Source of the DNA: Sphingopyxis witflariensis | GTDB lineage: Bacteria > Pseudomonadota > Alphaproteobacteria > Sphingomonadales > Sphingomonadaceae | Assembly (NCBI RefSeq): GCF_002205635.1 | Contig: NZ_NISJ01000001.1 | Location: 124,001-188,000 of the forward strand | Direction: 5' to 3' | DNA: 64,000 nucleotides | Shown here: positions 25,880-35,186 of the stretch, one piece after another | How the letters are laid out: each line of letters starts with the position of its first letter | How positions within the stretch are numbered: the first letter of the stretch is position 1 | Made by a program: the position numbers and the translations under genes | The notes under the pieces: generated by a model | What the model was told of the DNA's origin: nothing | Database searches by the model: none | What the model saw: only the letters and a program-made list of their open reading frames with translations

Positions 25880-26578
25880 TCAGGGCGCGTCGCCGAGAAT
25901 CCAGTCGACCCCCGCCGCGACATGGATACGCGTGGTGTCGTAAATCGGCAGGATATTGGCGTCAGGATCGACGAGCATGACGAGTTCGGTGCAGGCCAGC
26001 ACGATCGCCTGAATATCCTGCTTCGCGATATCGGTGATGAAGGTCCGCATCGTGCGGCGCGAATTTTCGGTCACCTTGCCCTGCATCAACTCGTCATAGA
26101 TGATGCGATCGATTTCCTCGACGCGCGACACGTCGAATGGCGCAAGCGTCAGGCCGTGGCGCACCAGTGCCTGACGGAACCAGGGCTCGGTCATCACGTT
26201 GCGCGTCCCGATCACCGCGGCCGATTTGACCTTGTCGGCCTGCATCTTCTCGCCGGTTTCGTCGACGATGTGGAGCAGCGGGATCGAGATCGCCGCGGAA
26301 ATGTCGTCGGCAATCTTGTGCATCGAATTGGCGGCGATCATCAGCGCGGTGGCGCCCCCGGCCTCGAGCCGCTGCGCCGAGGCGATCAGAACCTCTTTGG
26401 CATGCGCCCATTGCTCGGGCGTCGAAAGCCGCGACAGATCGCAATAATTCAGGCTTTCGAGCAAGATCGGCGCGGAGCAGGACGTCCCGATGCGTTTCTG
26501 CACGCCCTTGTTAAGATGCCGGTAGTAAAGCTCGGTCGATGCCCAGCTGATGCCGCCAATCAGGCCGATTTTGCGCAT
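25880..26578 (-). CDS. Aspartate/glutamate racemase family protein with altered active site
   Basis: A 232-residue two-domain protein that aligns well with YgeA/RacX-type amino acid racemases (IGLIGGISWASTELYYR, LACTELVMLV). These enzymes use two residues to invert the alpha carbon. The carboxy-terminal cysteine is present (about C196 in LACTEL), but the amino-terminal position, cysteine or threonine in known enzymes, is alanine (IAANSMHK, about A83). Racemase activity is therefore doubtful; another reaction is possible. It stands alone between repeats. Confidence 0.8.
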   Translation of the reverse strand: MRKIGLIGGISWASTELYYRHLNKGVQKRIGTSCSAPILLESLNYCDLSRLSTPEQWAHAKEVLIASAQRLEAGGATALMIAANSMHKIADDISAAISIPLLHIVDETGEKMQADKVKSAAVIGTRNVMTEPWFRQALVRHGLTLAPFDVSRVEEIDRIIYDELMQGKVTENSRRTMRTFITDIAKQDIQAIVLACTELVMLVDPDANILPIYDTTRIHVAAGVDWILGDAP

Positions 26579-26600
26579 AAGGTCCCTTGTCCAAAAACAC

Positions 26601-26676
26601 GTCGCCCCCGCAATGGCAGGGGCCGCTGTCGAGGCAGCGCAAGGCCACCAGCGGCCCCTGCCTTCGCAGGGACGAC
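26601..26676. repeat. Inverted repeat between racemase-like gene and pntB
   Basis: Imperfect arms beginning GTCGCCCCCGCAATGGCAGG (26601) and ending in the near complement at 26676, with inner GGCCGCTG / CAGCGGCC. It lies 9 nt after the pntB stop and 22 nt before the next gene's start. Confidence 0.75.
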
Positions 26677-26685
26677 GATTATTGT

Positions 26686-28170
26686 CTAGTGCCCGCCGCC
26701 GTTGAGCGCCTTGACGATGTCGTCGGCCATTTTCTTGGCATCGCCGAGCAGCATCATCGTCTGGTCCATATAGAAGACGTCATTGTCGACGCCGGCATAG
26801 CCGACCCCGCCCATCGAGCGCTTCACGAACAGCACGGTCTTGGCCTTTTCGACGTCGAGCACGGGCATGCCATAGATGGGCGACGTCTTGTCGGTCTTGG
26901 CCGACGGGTTGGTCACGTCGTTGGCGCCGATGACAAACGCAACGTCGCACTGCGCGAATTCGCCGTTGATGTCCTCCAGCTCGAACACCTCATCATAGGG
27001 TACGTTCGCTTCGGCCAGCAGCACGTTCATATGGCCGGGCATGCGGCCTGCGACCGGGTGGATCGCATATTTGACGTTGACGCCCTCTTTCTTGAGCAGG
27101 TCACCCATTTCGCGCAGCGCATGCTGTGCCTGTGCGACCGCCATGCCATAGCCGGGAACGATGATGACATTTTCGGCCTGGCTCATCAGGAAGGCCGCAT
27201 CGTCCGCGCTGCCCGGCTTCCACGGGCGCTGTTCGGTCGAACCGCCGCCCGAGGCCGCCGCGTCGGCACCAAAGCCACCCGCGATCACGCTGATGAAGCT
27301 GCGGTTCATCGCGCGGCACATGATGTAGGACAGGATCGCACCCGACGAGCCGACGAGCGCGCCGGTGATGATCATCGCGGTGTTGCCGAGGGTGAAGCCC
27401 ATCGCCGCCGCGGCCCAGCCCGAATAGCTGTTGAGCATCGACACGACGACGGGCATGTCGGCGCCACCGATCGGGATGATCAGCAGGAAGCCGATGACGA
27501 AGCTGAGACCCGTGATCGTCCAGAACACCCAGGGCGACTGGTCGAAGGTGAAATAGGCGGTGAGCCCGATGATCGCGGCAAGCGTGCCGAGATTGATGAT
27601 GTGCCGGCCCGGCAGCATGATCGGCGAACCCGACATATTGCCGTTGAGCTTGAGGAAGGCGATGACCGACCCCGAGAAGGTGATCGCACCAATCGCGATG
27701 CCAAGGCCCATTTCAACGCGGCTGACGGTGAAAATCTGTCCTGCCGCATCGGCGATGCCGAACGCCTGCGGATTGAGATAGGCCGCCGCCGCCACCGCAA
27801 CCGCGGCGAGACCGACGAGGCTGTGGAAGGCCGCGACGAGCTGCGGCATCGCGGTCATCGCAATCTTGCGCGCCATCACGATGCCGATCACGGCACCGAT
27901 ACCGATGGCCACGAGAATTTCGACCAGACCGATGGTGTCGAGGCCACCGTCAAGGGTGACCGGCGCATGCGTGAGCAAGGTGGTGACGACCGCGATCGCC
28001 ATGCCCGCCATGCCGAAGCGGTTGCCGCTTTGCGCGGTTGCCGGGCTCGACAGCCCGCGCAGCGCGAGAATGAAAAGGACGCCCGCGATCAGATAGGCGA
28101 CAGCCGCCCAGGGATTGACGGCAAGGCCATGTTCGCCGGTTGCGGCGGAAAGGATCGACTGAAACTCCAT
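26686..28170 (-). CDS. pntB: NAD(P) transhydrogenase subunit beta
   Basis: The 494-residue beta subunit of proton-translocating transhydrogenase, an inner-membrane complex that makes NADPH from NADH using the proton gradient. About nine membrane helices occupy residues 20-270; the carboxy-terminal NADP-binding domain III includes VPGYGMAVAQAQ and HPVAGRMPGHMNVLLAEA. Its start is 1 nt after the pntA2 stop. The alpha chain is split into pntA1 and pntA2, as usual for alphaproteobacteria. Confidence 0.96.
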   Translation of the reverse strand: MEFQSILSAATGEHGLAVNPWAAVAYLIAGVLFILALRGLSSPATAQSGNRFGMAGMAIAVVTTLLTHAPVTLDGGLDTIGLVEILVAIGIGAVIGIVMARKIAMTAMPQLVAAFHSLVGLAAVAVAAAAYLNPQAFGIADAAGQIFTVSRVEMGLGIAIGAITFSGSVIAFLKLNGNMSGSPIMLPGRHIINLGTLAAIIGLTAYFTFDQSPWVFWTITGLSFVIGFLLIIPIGGADMPVVVSMLNSYSGWAAAAMGFTLGNTAMIITGALVGSSGAILSYIMCRAMNRSFISVIAGGFGADAAASGGGSTEQRPWKPGSADDAAFLMSQAENVIIVPGYGMAVAQAQHALREMGDLLKKEGVNVKYAIHPVAGRMPGHMNVLLAEANVPYDEVFELEDINGEFAQCDVAFVIGANDVTNPSAKTDKTSPIYGMPVLDVEKAKTVLFVKRSMGGVGYAGVDNDVFYMDQTMMLLGDAKKMADDIVKALNGGGH

Positions 28171-28171
28171 C

Positions 28172-28453
28172 TCAGCGCACCTTCTTCTTGTACATGGCCA
28201 GCATGCGCGCGGTGACCGCGAAGCCGCCGAAGATGTTGATGCTCGCCATCACAACGGCGGCAAGCCCGAGCCACTTCGACGAGGCCGAACCCGCGGCGGC
28301 GCTGGCGATCAGCGCACCGACGATGATGACGGAAGAAATGGCGTTGGTGACGCTCATCAGCGGCGTGTGCAGCGCCGGGGTCACCGACCAGACGACAAAA
28401 TAGCCGACAAAACAGGCCAGGACGAAAATCGAAAAAATGGCGATGAAATCCAC
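28172..28453 (-). CDS. pntA2: NAD(P) transhydrogenase subunit alpha, membrane part
   Basis: A 93-residue hydrophobic protein with three membrane helices matching the separate membrane part of split alpha subunits ([26 protein letters not shown]). It joins PntA1 and PntB to form the proton channel. Unusually, the gene is cut off from pntA1 by a fasciclin gene and an intrinsic terminator, so a promoter for pntA2-pntB is expected in 28454-28526, where I cannot point to a clear one. Confidence 0.93.
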   Translation of the reverse strand: MDFIAIFSIFVLACFVGYFVVWSVTPALHTPLMSVTNAISSVIIVGALIASAAAGSASSKWLGLAAVVMASINIFGGFAVTARMLAMYKKKVR

Positions 28454-28526
28454 GCGCGCTCCCCTGCTGATTCCGCGAGCGCACCTCTTGCCGTCAGGAT
28501 GCGGGCCTGTCGACTCCTAAGCGGCC

Positions 28527-28570
28527 AAAAAAGAGGGGCCGCGTCACGCAAAGCGAGAAACACGGCCCCT
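28527..28570 (-). terminator. Intrinsic terminator after the fasciclin gene
   Basis: Read leftward, a stem CGGCCCC / GGGGCCG (28563-28569 with 28535-28541) is followed by TCTTTTTT. It should end the fasciclin transcript before pntA2. Confidence 0.75.
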
Positions 28571-28632
28571 TCGGGACATAAAATGTCGCGAGACCGGGCG
28601 AACCGGTCCAATTTTTACGTTACAGCAAAGAG

Positions 28633-29274
28633 TCAGCCGAGGGTCGGCATCAGCACGCCGTTGATGACATGCACCATACCGCTCGATTGCTCGACGTCGG
28701 GCTGGGTGACGAAACCACTGCTGCCCTGGGTGCCGTCGACCTTGATATTGCCCTGCACCTCGGTGAAGGTCAGCGTCTCGCCCGCAACGGTGGTCAGCGT
28801 CGCCTTGCCGCCGCCGGCCTTGATCTTGGCGTAGAGATCCTCGGCAGTCACGCGGCCCGGGACGACATGATAGCTCAGCACTTTCGCCAGCGCTTCGGTG
28901 TTGACGGGATTCATCAGCCAGTCGGTCATCGGCTGCGGCACCGCGGCAAAGGCCTGATCGGTCGGAGCAAAGAGCGTGAACGGGCCAGCGCCCAGTTTTT
29001 CGGTCACGCCCGCAGTTGTCATGACGGTGGCCAGCTTCTGAAGCTCGGGCGTTTTCGTGGCAATTTCGGCGGCGATACCGGTCGGCTGCGCGGGGGTGGC
29101 GGCGGGAGCCGGAACGGCGGCATCGGCAACGGCATCAGCTGGGGCAGCCACTTCGGCGCCGACGGCGGCTTCAGCCGGGGCGGCTGTGTCCTGCGCAAAA
29201 GCGGGCGACACGGCGGCGGCACTCAACGCGGTAAGGGCAAACAAGGGGGTGGCGAAAAACTTCGCAGGCATCAT
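28633..29274 (-). CDS. Secreted fasciclin-domain protein
   Basis: A 213-residue exported protein: signal peptide (ending SPAFAQ), a low-complexity Ala/Pro linker (about 28-65), then one fasciclin (FAS1) domain with the family motifs FTLFAPTDQAFAAVP, LSYHVVPGRV and GMVHVINGVLMP. FAS1 proteins act in adhesion or surface structures. Its position between pntA1 and pntA2 is unexpected, and hairpins on either side (29411-29438 and 28527-28570) suggest its own transcription unit. Confidence 0.9.
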   Translation of the reverse strand: MMPAKFFATPLFALTALSAAAVSPAFAQDTAAPAEAAVGAEVAAPADAVADAAVPAPAATPAQPTGIAAEIATKTPELQKLATVMTTAGVTEKLGAGPFTLFAPTDQAFAAVPQPMTDWLMNPVNTEALAKVLSYHVVPGRVTAEDLYAKIKAGGGKATLTTVAGETLTFTEVQGNIKVDGTQGSSGFVTQPDVEQSSGMVHVINGVLMPTLG

Positions 29275-29410
29275 CAGTCATTCTCCGGTTGTTATAATCG
29301 TGGGTTTAGAAAACCCTGAACGCATAGTAACCGAAGGGAGTTTCATGAAAAGGCCGAAATCGGCCATTTTCTTGCGTGACATGCACTCCGTCGCGCAGAA
29401 GGCTCGCTTT

Positions 29411-29438
29411 GTCCCGGTCGCAAGCCAGCGACCGGGAC
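29411..29438. terminator. Strong hairpin downstream of pntA1
   Basis: A perfect 11-bp stem GTCCCGGTCGC with a 6-nt loop, 56 nt after the pntA1 stop. There is no T-run leftward, so it may be a rho-independent-like pause, an mRNA 3' end or a regulatory hairpin. Confidence 0.5.
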
Positions 29439-29494
29439 CGCAAAAACTCGAAGCGAAAACCACCTTGATTGGCGATTTCGACCCCAACCAAGCC

Positions 29495-30616
29495 TTATCC
29501 CAACAGGCGTTCGCTCACGACCTTGCCGCCCTGCGTCAGGCGCACCGCATTACCGATTTCTTCGTCGAGGACGGGCTTGCCGGCTTCCTTGTCCCAGAAG
29601 GCCGAAAGGAAGTTGAACAGGTTGCGGCTGAACAGCGCGCTGGTGTCGGCGGGCATCAGCGCGGCGATGTTGCTCGCGCCGATGACAGTGACGCCGTGGA
29701 TGCGCTTGGCTTCACCCGAAACCGAACCTTCGACATTGCCGCCGCTTTCGGCCGCCATGTCGACGATCACGCTGCCGGTGCGCATCGTTGCGAGCTGCGC
29801 GTCGGAGATAAGCCGCGGCGCGGGGCGCCCCGGGATCAGCGCAGTGGTGATGACGATGTCCTGCTTGGCGATGTGCGACGACACGAGTTCGGCCTGCGCC
29901 GCCTTATATTCGTCGGACATTTCGGTGGCATAGCCGCCCGCGCCTTCGCCCTCGATCCCTGCGACGGTCTCGACGAAGATCGGCTTGGCGCCGAGCGACA
30001 TGATCTGTTCCTTGGTCGCGGCGCGCACGTCGGTCGCGCTGACCTGTGCGCCCAGACGCCGTGCGGTCGCGATCGCCTGAAGCCCCGCGACGCCGACACC
30101 CATCACGAATGCCTTGGCGGCGCTGACGGTGCCCGCAGCGGTCATCATCATCGGAAAGGCGCGGCCATAGGCGTTCGCCGCCATCAGCACAGCCTTATAA
30201 CCCGCGAGGTTCGCCTGGCTGGAGAGGATATCCATCGACTGGGCGCGCGTGATGCGCGGCATGAATTCCATCGCCAGCGCTTCGAGCCCGAGCTTCGCAT
30301 ATTCGTCGACGCGCGCGCGTTCACCGAACGGGTTGAGCCCGGCAGCAAGCCAGGCGCCGTCGGCGAAGCCCTTCAGGCCCTTCGGATCGGGCCCCTGGAT
30401 CGCGAGGATGATGTTTGCACCCTTCAGCACATCGGCGCGGCTGCCGACCTTGGCACCCGCCGCGCTATAGTCGGCATCGGCGACCGAGGCCTGCTCGCCT
30501 GCACCTGCTTCAACAGCAACTTCCGCACCCAGGCCAATGAATTTCTTGACCGTTTCGGGGGTCGCAGCGACACGAGTCTCGCCAGCGGCGAGCTCTTTCA
30601 GCACAGCAATGCGCAT
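29495..30616 (-). CDS. pntA1: NAD(P) transhydrogenase subunit alpha part 1
   Basis: A 373-residue soluble NAD(H)-binding domain I, related to alanine dehydrogenase. It begins MRIAVLKELAAGETRVAATPETVKK-like and contains the Rossmann loop GVGVAGLQAIATARRLGA and ALIPGRPAPRLI. It docks on the cytosolic face of PntB. The gene follows a very small cytochrome oxidase subunit gene after 11 nt and is separated from pntA2 by an inserted fasciclin gene. Confidence 0.94.
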   Translation of the reverse strand: MRIAVLKELAAGETRVAATPETVKKFIGLGAEVAVEAGAGEQASVADADYSAAGAKVGSRADVLKGANIILAIQGPDPKGLKGFADGAWLAAGLNPFGERARVDEYAKLGLEALAMEFMPRITRAQSMDILSSQANLAGYKAVLMAANAYGRAFPMMMTAAGTVSAAKAFVMGVGVAGLQAIATARRLGAQVSATDVRAATKEQIMSLGAKPIFVETVAGIEGEGAGGYATEMSDEYKAAQAELVSSHIAKQDIVITTALIPGRPAPRLISDAQLATMRTGSVIVDMAAESGGNVEGSVSGEAKRIHGVTVIGASNIAALMPADTSALFSRNLFNFLSAFWDKEAGKPVLDEEIGNAVRLTQGGKVVSERLLG

Positions 30617-30627
30617 GCCGGGGCCGG

Positions 30628-30747
30628 TCAGGAGATCAACAGGACGACAAAGACGGCGATGACCGCAGTAATGGCCGAGCCAATTTTAAACATGCTGATG
30701 AAACCCGCATAGGTGTCTTCCGCTGCCTTCATTTCCTGCTGTGCCAT
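30628..30747 (-). CDS. aa3-type cytochrome oxidase subunit IV (39 residues)
   Basis: A 39-residue protein, MAQQEMKAAEDTYAGFISMF followed by one membrane helix, matching the tiny subunit IV of alphaproteobacterial aa3 oxidases. The ATG at 30747 was chosen because the family begins there; an open frame runs 34 codons further upstream without similarity. It probably shares a transcript with pntA1, coupling two bioenergetic genes. No other oxidase genes are in the window. Confidence 0.78.
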   Translation of the reverse strand: MAQQEMKAAEDTYAGFISMFKIGSAITAVIAVFVVLLIS

Positions 30748-30989
30748 CACTTTATCCCCTTGTTCGTCGTCGGGTGCACATACGTGCGGCCCGGAATCGT
30801 CAGAATCGGACGTCGCGCCGGTCTTAGCCACGGCGTTCCATATGCTCAAGTGCCGGTTTGCCCACCGAACGCTATTGCGTCCGCAAAAGTCAAACGGCCT
30901 TAATCGCCCTTTTACCCCTCTCGCCTATAGGTGATTGATACGGCATAACAACGGCATGACCACGCCGGAAAAGGGGCAGAACCACGACC

Positions 30990-32423
30990 ATGACGAGCAC
31001 GCGTGACACCCGAACGGTGATGATCGTCGACAGCGAGCCGGCACAGCAGCGCTTTCTGTCGGCGCTCGTGTCGCGTGGCGGCTGGCGCAGCATCATCGCC
31101 GGCGATACCGACACCGCCCTCGCCCAACTCGGTACGCAGGAAGGCATGGCGCTCGACGCCGTGCTCGTCGATCAGGGTGTCCCGGGCATGGCCATTCCCG
31201 AATTTGTCACCGAACTTCGCCGCTGGCGCCCCGCACTGCCGCTGATCGTCATCACGATGCGCAACGGGGTCGAAGTCGCGGTGAGCTCGATGCGCGCGGG
31301 GGCGAGCGATTTCGTCCAGAAACCCATCGCACCCGACCGCCTGCTCGGCGCGCTCGATCGCGTCGTCTCGACAAGCGGCCCGCAAGGCGAGCTTCGCCCG
31401 CTCACCGAAAAGCTCCGCGCGCCCCTCGCCTTCGAGGAAATCATCGGGTCGTCGCCCAATTTCCGCAGCGCGCTCGCGATCGCCGCCAAGGCCGCGCGTG
31501 CCCGCGTCCCGGTGATGATCAACGGCAAGCCCGGCACCGGCAAGGAAGTCTTCGCCCGCGCGATCCACAGCGCAAGCCCGCGCGCCCGCGCCGCACTGGT
31601 CATGGTCGATTGCTCGGCGGTTTCGCCGGGACTGATCGGATCGGGCCTGTTCGGCCACGAACGCGGCGCCTTTCCGGGCGCCTTCGACCGCCAGATCGGC
31701 CGGCTGGTCCAGGCCGATGGCGGAAGCATCATCATCGACCATGTCGAATGTATCCCACCCGACACCCAGGCGAAGCTCGTCGAATTTCTGAAAAATGGCG
31801 AAGTGCAGATGATCGGCGGCTCGATCCGTCAGAGCGTCGACGTCCGTATCATTGCGACGAGCACCAGTCCGCTCGACAAGCTGATCGAGGCCGGCCACTT
31901 CCGCGAAGACCTCTATTACGCATTATCGAGCGCGCAATTCACCCTGCCTTCGCTTTCGGAGCGCCGCGGTGACGTCGGCCCGCTCGCGCGCCATCTGCTG
32001 GCGCGCATCGGCGGACTTCCCGGCATGGGGCCGATCGGGGTTACCGACGACGCGCTGCGCCTGCTCGCCGCCTATGCCTGGCCGGGCAATGTCCGCCAGT
32101 TGCAGGACGTGCTGTTCCGCGCCGCGGTCGATAGCGAAACCGATGTGCTGACCAGCGCCGACTTTGGTGCCATCGAAGCCGCGCTCGGCGGCGGCAGCCG
32201 CGCCAGTGACGGCAATATCGCGATCAACGGCGAAGCAATCGGCGTCACGCTCTACCTGCCCGACGGCAATTTGCGGCCACTCGAGGAAATCGAGGCCGAC
32301 GTCATCCGCCTCGCCATCGGCCATTATCGCGGCCGGATGAGCGAAGTCGCGCGGCGACTGGGGATCGGACGTTCGACGCTTTACCGCAAGCTAAGCGATC
32401 TGGGGATCGATACCGCAGCTTAG
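30990..32423 (+). CDS. NtrC-type response regulator with degenerate AAA+ motifs
   Basis: A 477-residue protein: receiver domain (1-120; phospho-acceptor D61, K111), AAA+ domain (about 148-385) and a Fis-type helix-turn-helix (MSEVARRLGIGRSTLYRKL). The AAA+ part departs from true sigma-54 activators: the GAFTGA loop reads GAFPGA (226-231) and the Walker B acidic pair DE reads DH (250-251), while the P-loop is PGTGKE (181-186). It therefore probably cannot drive sigma-54 polymerase and may be a sigma-54-independent regulator. No kinase gene is adjacent. The second bEBP in this window (prsR) is canonical. Confidence 0.85.
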   Translation: MTSTRDTRTVMIVDSEPAQQRFLSALVSRGGWRSIIAGDTDTALAQLGTQEGMALDAVLVDQGVPGMAIPEFVTELRRWRPALPLIVITMRNGVEVAVSSMRAGASDFVQKPIAPDRLLGALDRVVSTSGPQGELRPLTEKLRAPLAFEEIIGSSPNFRSALAIAAKAARARVPVMINGKPGTGKEVFARAIHSASPRARAALVMVDCSAVSPGLIGSGLFGHERGAFPGAFDRQIGRLVQADGGSIIIDHVECIPPDTQAKLVEFLKNGEVQMIGGSIRQSVDVRIIATSTSPLDKLIEAGHFREDLYYALSSAQFTLPSLSERRGDVGPLARHLLARIGGLPGMGPIGVTDDALRLLAAYAWPGNVRQLQDVLFRAAVDSETDVLTSADFGAIEAALGGGSRASDGNIAINGEAIGVTLYLPDGNLRPLEEIEADVIRLAIGHYRGRMSEVARRLGIGRSTLYRKLSDLGIDTAA

Positions 32424-32448
32424 TTCCCGCTGCGCAAACGCAAGGGAA

Positions 32449-33579
32449 CTAGCCCGTCAACGCCGCATCCCTAAGGCCGCGCCAGATGCGTAGGGCTTGG
32501 CGGTTCTCGAGCACATCGTGGATGCGCAGCATTTGCGCGCCGTGCGTAGCGGCTTGATATTGCAGCGCGATTGTGCCGCCGAGGCGTTCGTCGGCGGGGG
32601 CTTCATTGTCGAGTGCGCCGATCATTCGCTTGCGGCTTGCCGCGAAAAGGAGCGGACAGCCAAGGGTGTGGAACAGCGCGAGGCCGTTCACCAGCGCCAG
32701 ATTGTCGCCGATGCCCTTGCCGAAGCCGATGCCCGGATCGACGATGATCTTTGCCCGATCAATCCCGGCGGCAACGCACGCCGCGATGCGCTCGGCGAGC
32801 ATGTCGTAGACGTCAAAGAGTGGATGCGCGTAGGTGCCGCCTTCGTGCGGATCGCTCTTTGCCGATGGGGCGTGCATCAATATGACGTGACAGCCGCTGT
32901 TCGCGACGACCTCCATCGCGCGGTCGTCATAGCGTAGCGCCGAGATATCGTTGACGATGGTCGCCCCCCCCGCAAGCGCGGCCTCCATCACCGCGGCCTT
33001 GCGGGTGTCGATCGACACCGCGACGCCGCCGCGCGCCAGCGCCGATACGACGGGCGCGATGCGTTCGATTTCGTCGCCTTCCCAGACCAAGGGCGCACCG
33101 GGGCGCGTGGATTCGCCGCCAACGTCGATGATCGCGGCTCCCGCCGATGCCATCGCAAAACCATGTTCGATCGCCGCTTCGGTATCGACATGCTTGCCGC
33201 CGTCGGAGAAGCTGTCGGGGGTGACGTTGAGGATGCCCATCAACTGCGGCTCAGTCAGCCGCACGGTGCGTTCGCCGAGTTGAAGTGCGCCGCGCGGGCG
33301 CGCCACGACGCCGAGCTGCGCCGAGGCCGCGCTTGCCAGCGCGTCGGGCATGGCGGCGATCCAGTCGGCGAGTTCGGGAACCGGAATGATTGCCGATTGG
33401 ACAGTCAGGCCGTCGCGCAGGCTGATATGCCAGGCAGCGAACCAGACCATCGTATCGGCGACGCGCAGGCAGGCGTCGTCGAGTTCGTGCGGGCGATCGA
33501 CGAAGCAGGCGGGGCGGCAATAGATTTGCGCGGCAGGGGAAGCGCCGCCGAGACCGGCCCTGGTCAGTGGTGCGAACAT
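32449..33579 (-). CDS. folP: Dihydropteroate synthase
   Basis: FolP joins the pterin diphosphate with p-aminobenzoate in folate synthesis and is the sulfonamide target. The TIM-barrel motifs MGILNVTPDSFSDGG, IIDVGGESTRPGA and DPGIGFGKG are all present. The protein (376 residues) carries an amino-terminal extension of about 110 residues ahead of the catalytic part, which I have seen described only as typical of this group. The ATG at 33579 was taken over a more upstream frame that enters the R1 repeat. Confidence 0.93.
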   Translation of the reverse strand: MFAPLTRAGLGGASPAAQIYCRPACFVDRPHELDDACLRVADTMVWFAAWHISLRDGLTVQSAIIPVPELADWIAAMPDALASAASAQLGVVARPRGALQLGERTVRLTEPQLMGILNVTPDSFSDGGKHVDTEAAIEHGFAMASAGAAIIDVGGESTRPGAPLVWEGDEIERIAPVVSALARGGVAVSIDTRKAAVMEAALAGGATIVNDISALRYDDRAMEVVANSGCHVILMHAPSAKSDPHEGGTYAHPLFDVYDMLAERIAACVAAGIDRAKIIVDPGIGFGKGIGDNLALVNGLALFHTLGCPLLFAASRKRMIGALDNEAPADERLGGTIALQYQAATHGAQMLRIHDVLENRQALRIWRGLRDAALTG

Positions 33580-33595
33580 GCCTTTTCCCCTACCC

Positions 33596-33676
33596 GTCAT
33601 TGCGAGCGAAGCAAAGTAATCCAGGGCGGTTTACGCCTGCCCTGGATTGCCGCGTCGCGACGCTCCTCGCAATAAC
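33596..33676. repeat. Palindromic intergenic repeat family R1, copy C
   Basis: Inverted repeat starting GTCATTGCGAGCGAAGC and ending in the near complement, with inner CCAGGGC / GCCCTGG arms. It lies 19 nt after the ccrM stop and 16 nt before the folP start. Confidence 0.88.
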
Positions 33677-33695
33677 GCTGTAATATGCTGTAATA

Positions 33696-35026
<1,331 letters not shown>

Positions 35027-35052
35027 ACCGGCGAAAAATATTTTCGAACGGG

Positions 35053-35180
35053 TCCCCCCTGTGCCGCAGGCATGGGGAAGTGGCAGCGCGAAGCGCTGAC
35101 GGAGGGCTTCGGCTCCAGAGCCCCTCCACCAGGCCCTGCGGGCGCGGTCCCCCTCCCCATCGCTTCGCGGCAGGGAGGAT
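35053..35180. repeat. Intergenic repeat family R2, copy B
   Basis: Second copy of the roughly 130-bp element (interior CCGCAGGCATGGGGAAGTGG, end CAGGGAGGAT). It ends 6 nt from the stop codon of the DUF2804 gene, in the same orientation as copies A and C. Confidence 0.9.
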
Positions 35181-35186
35181 TTATCG

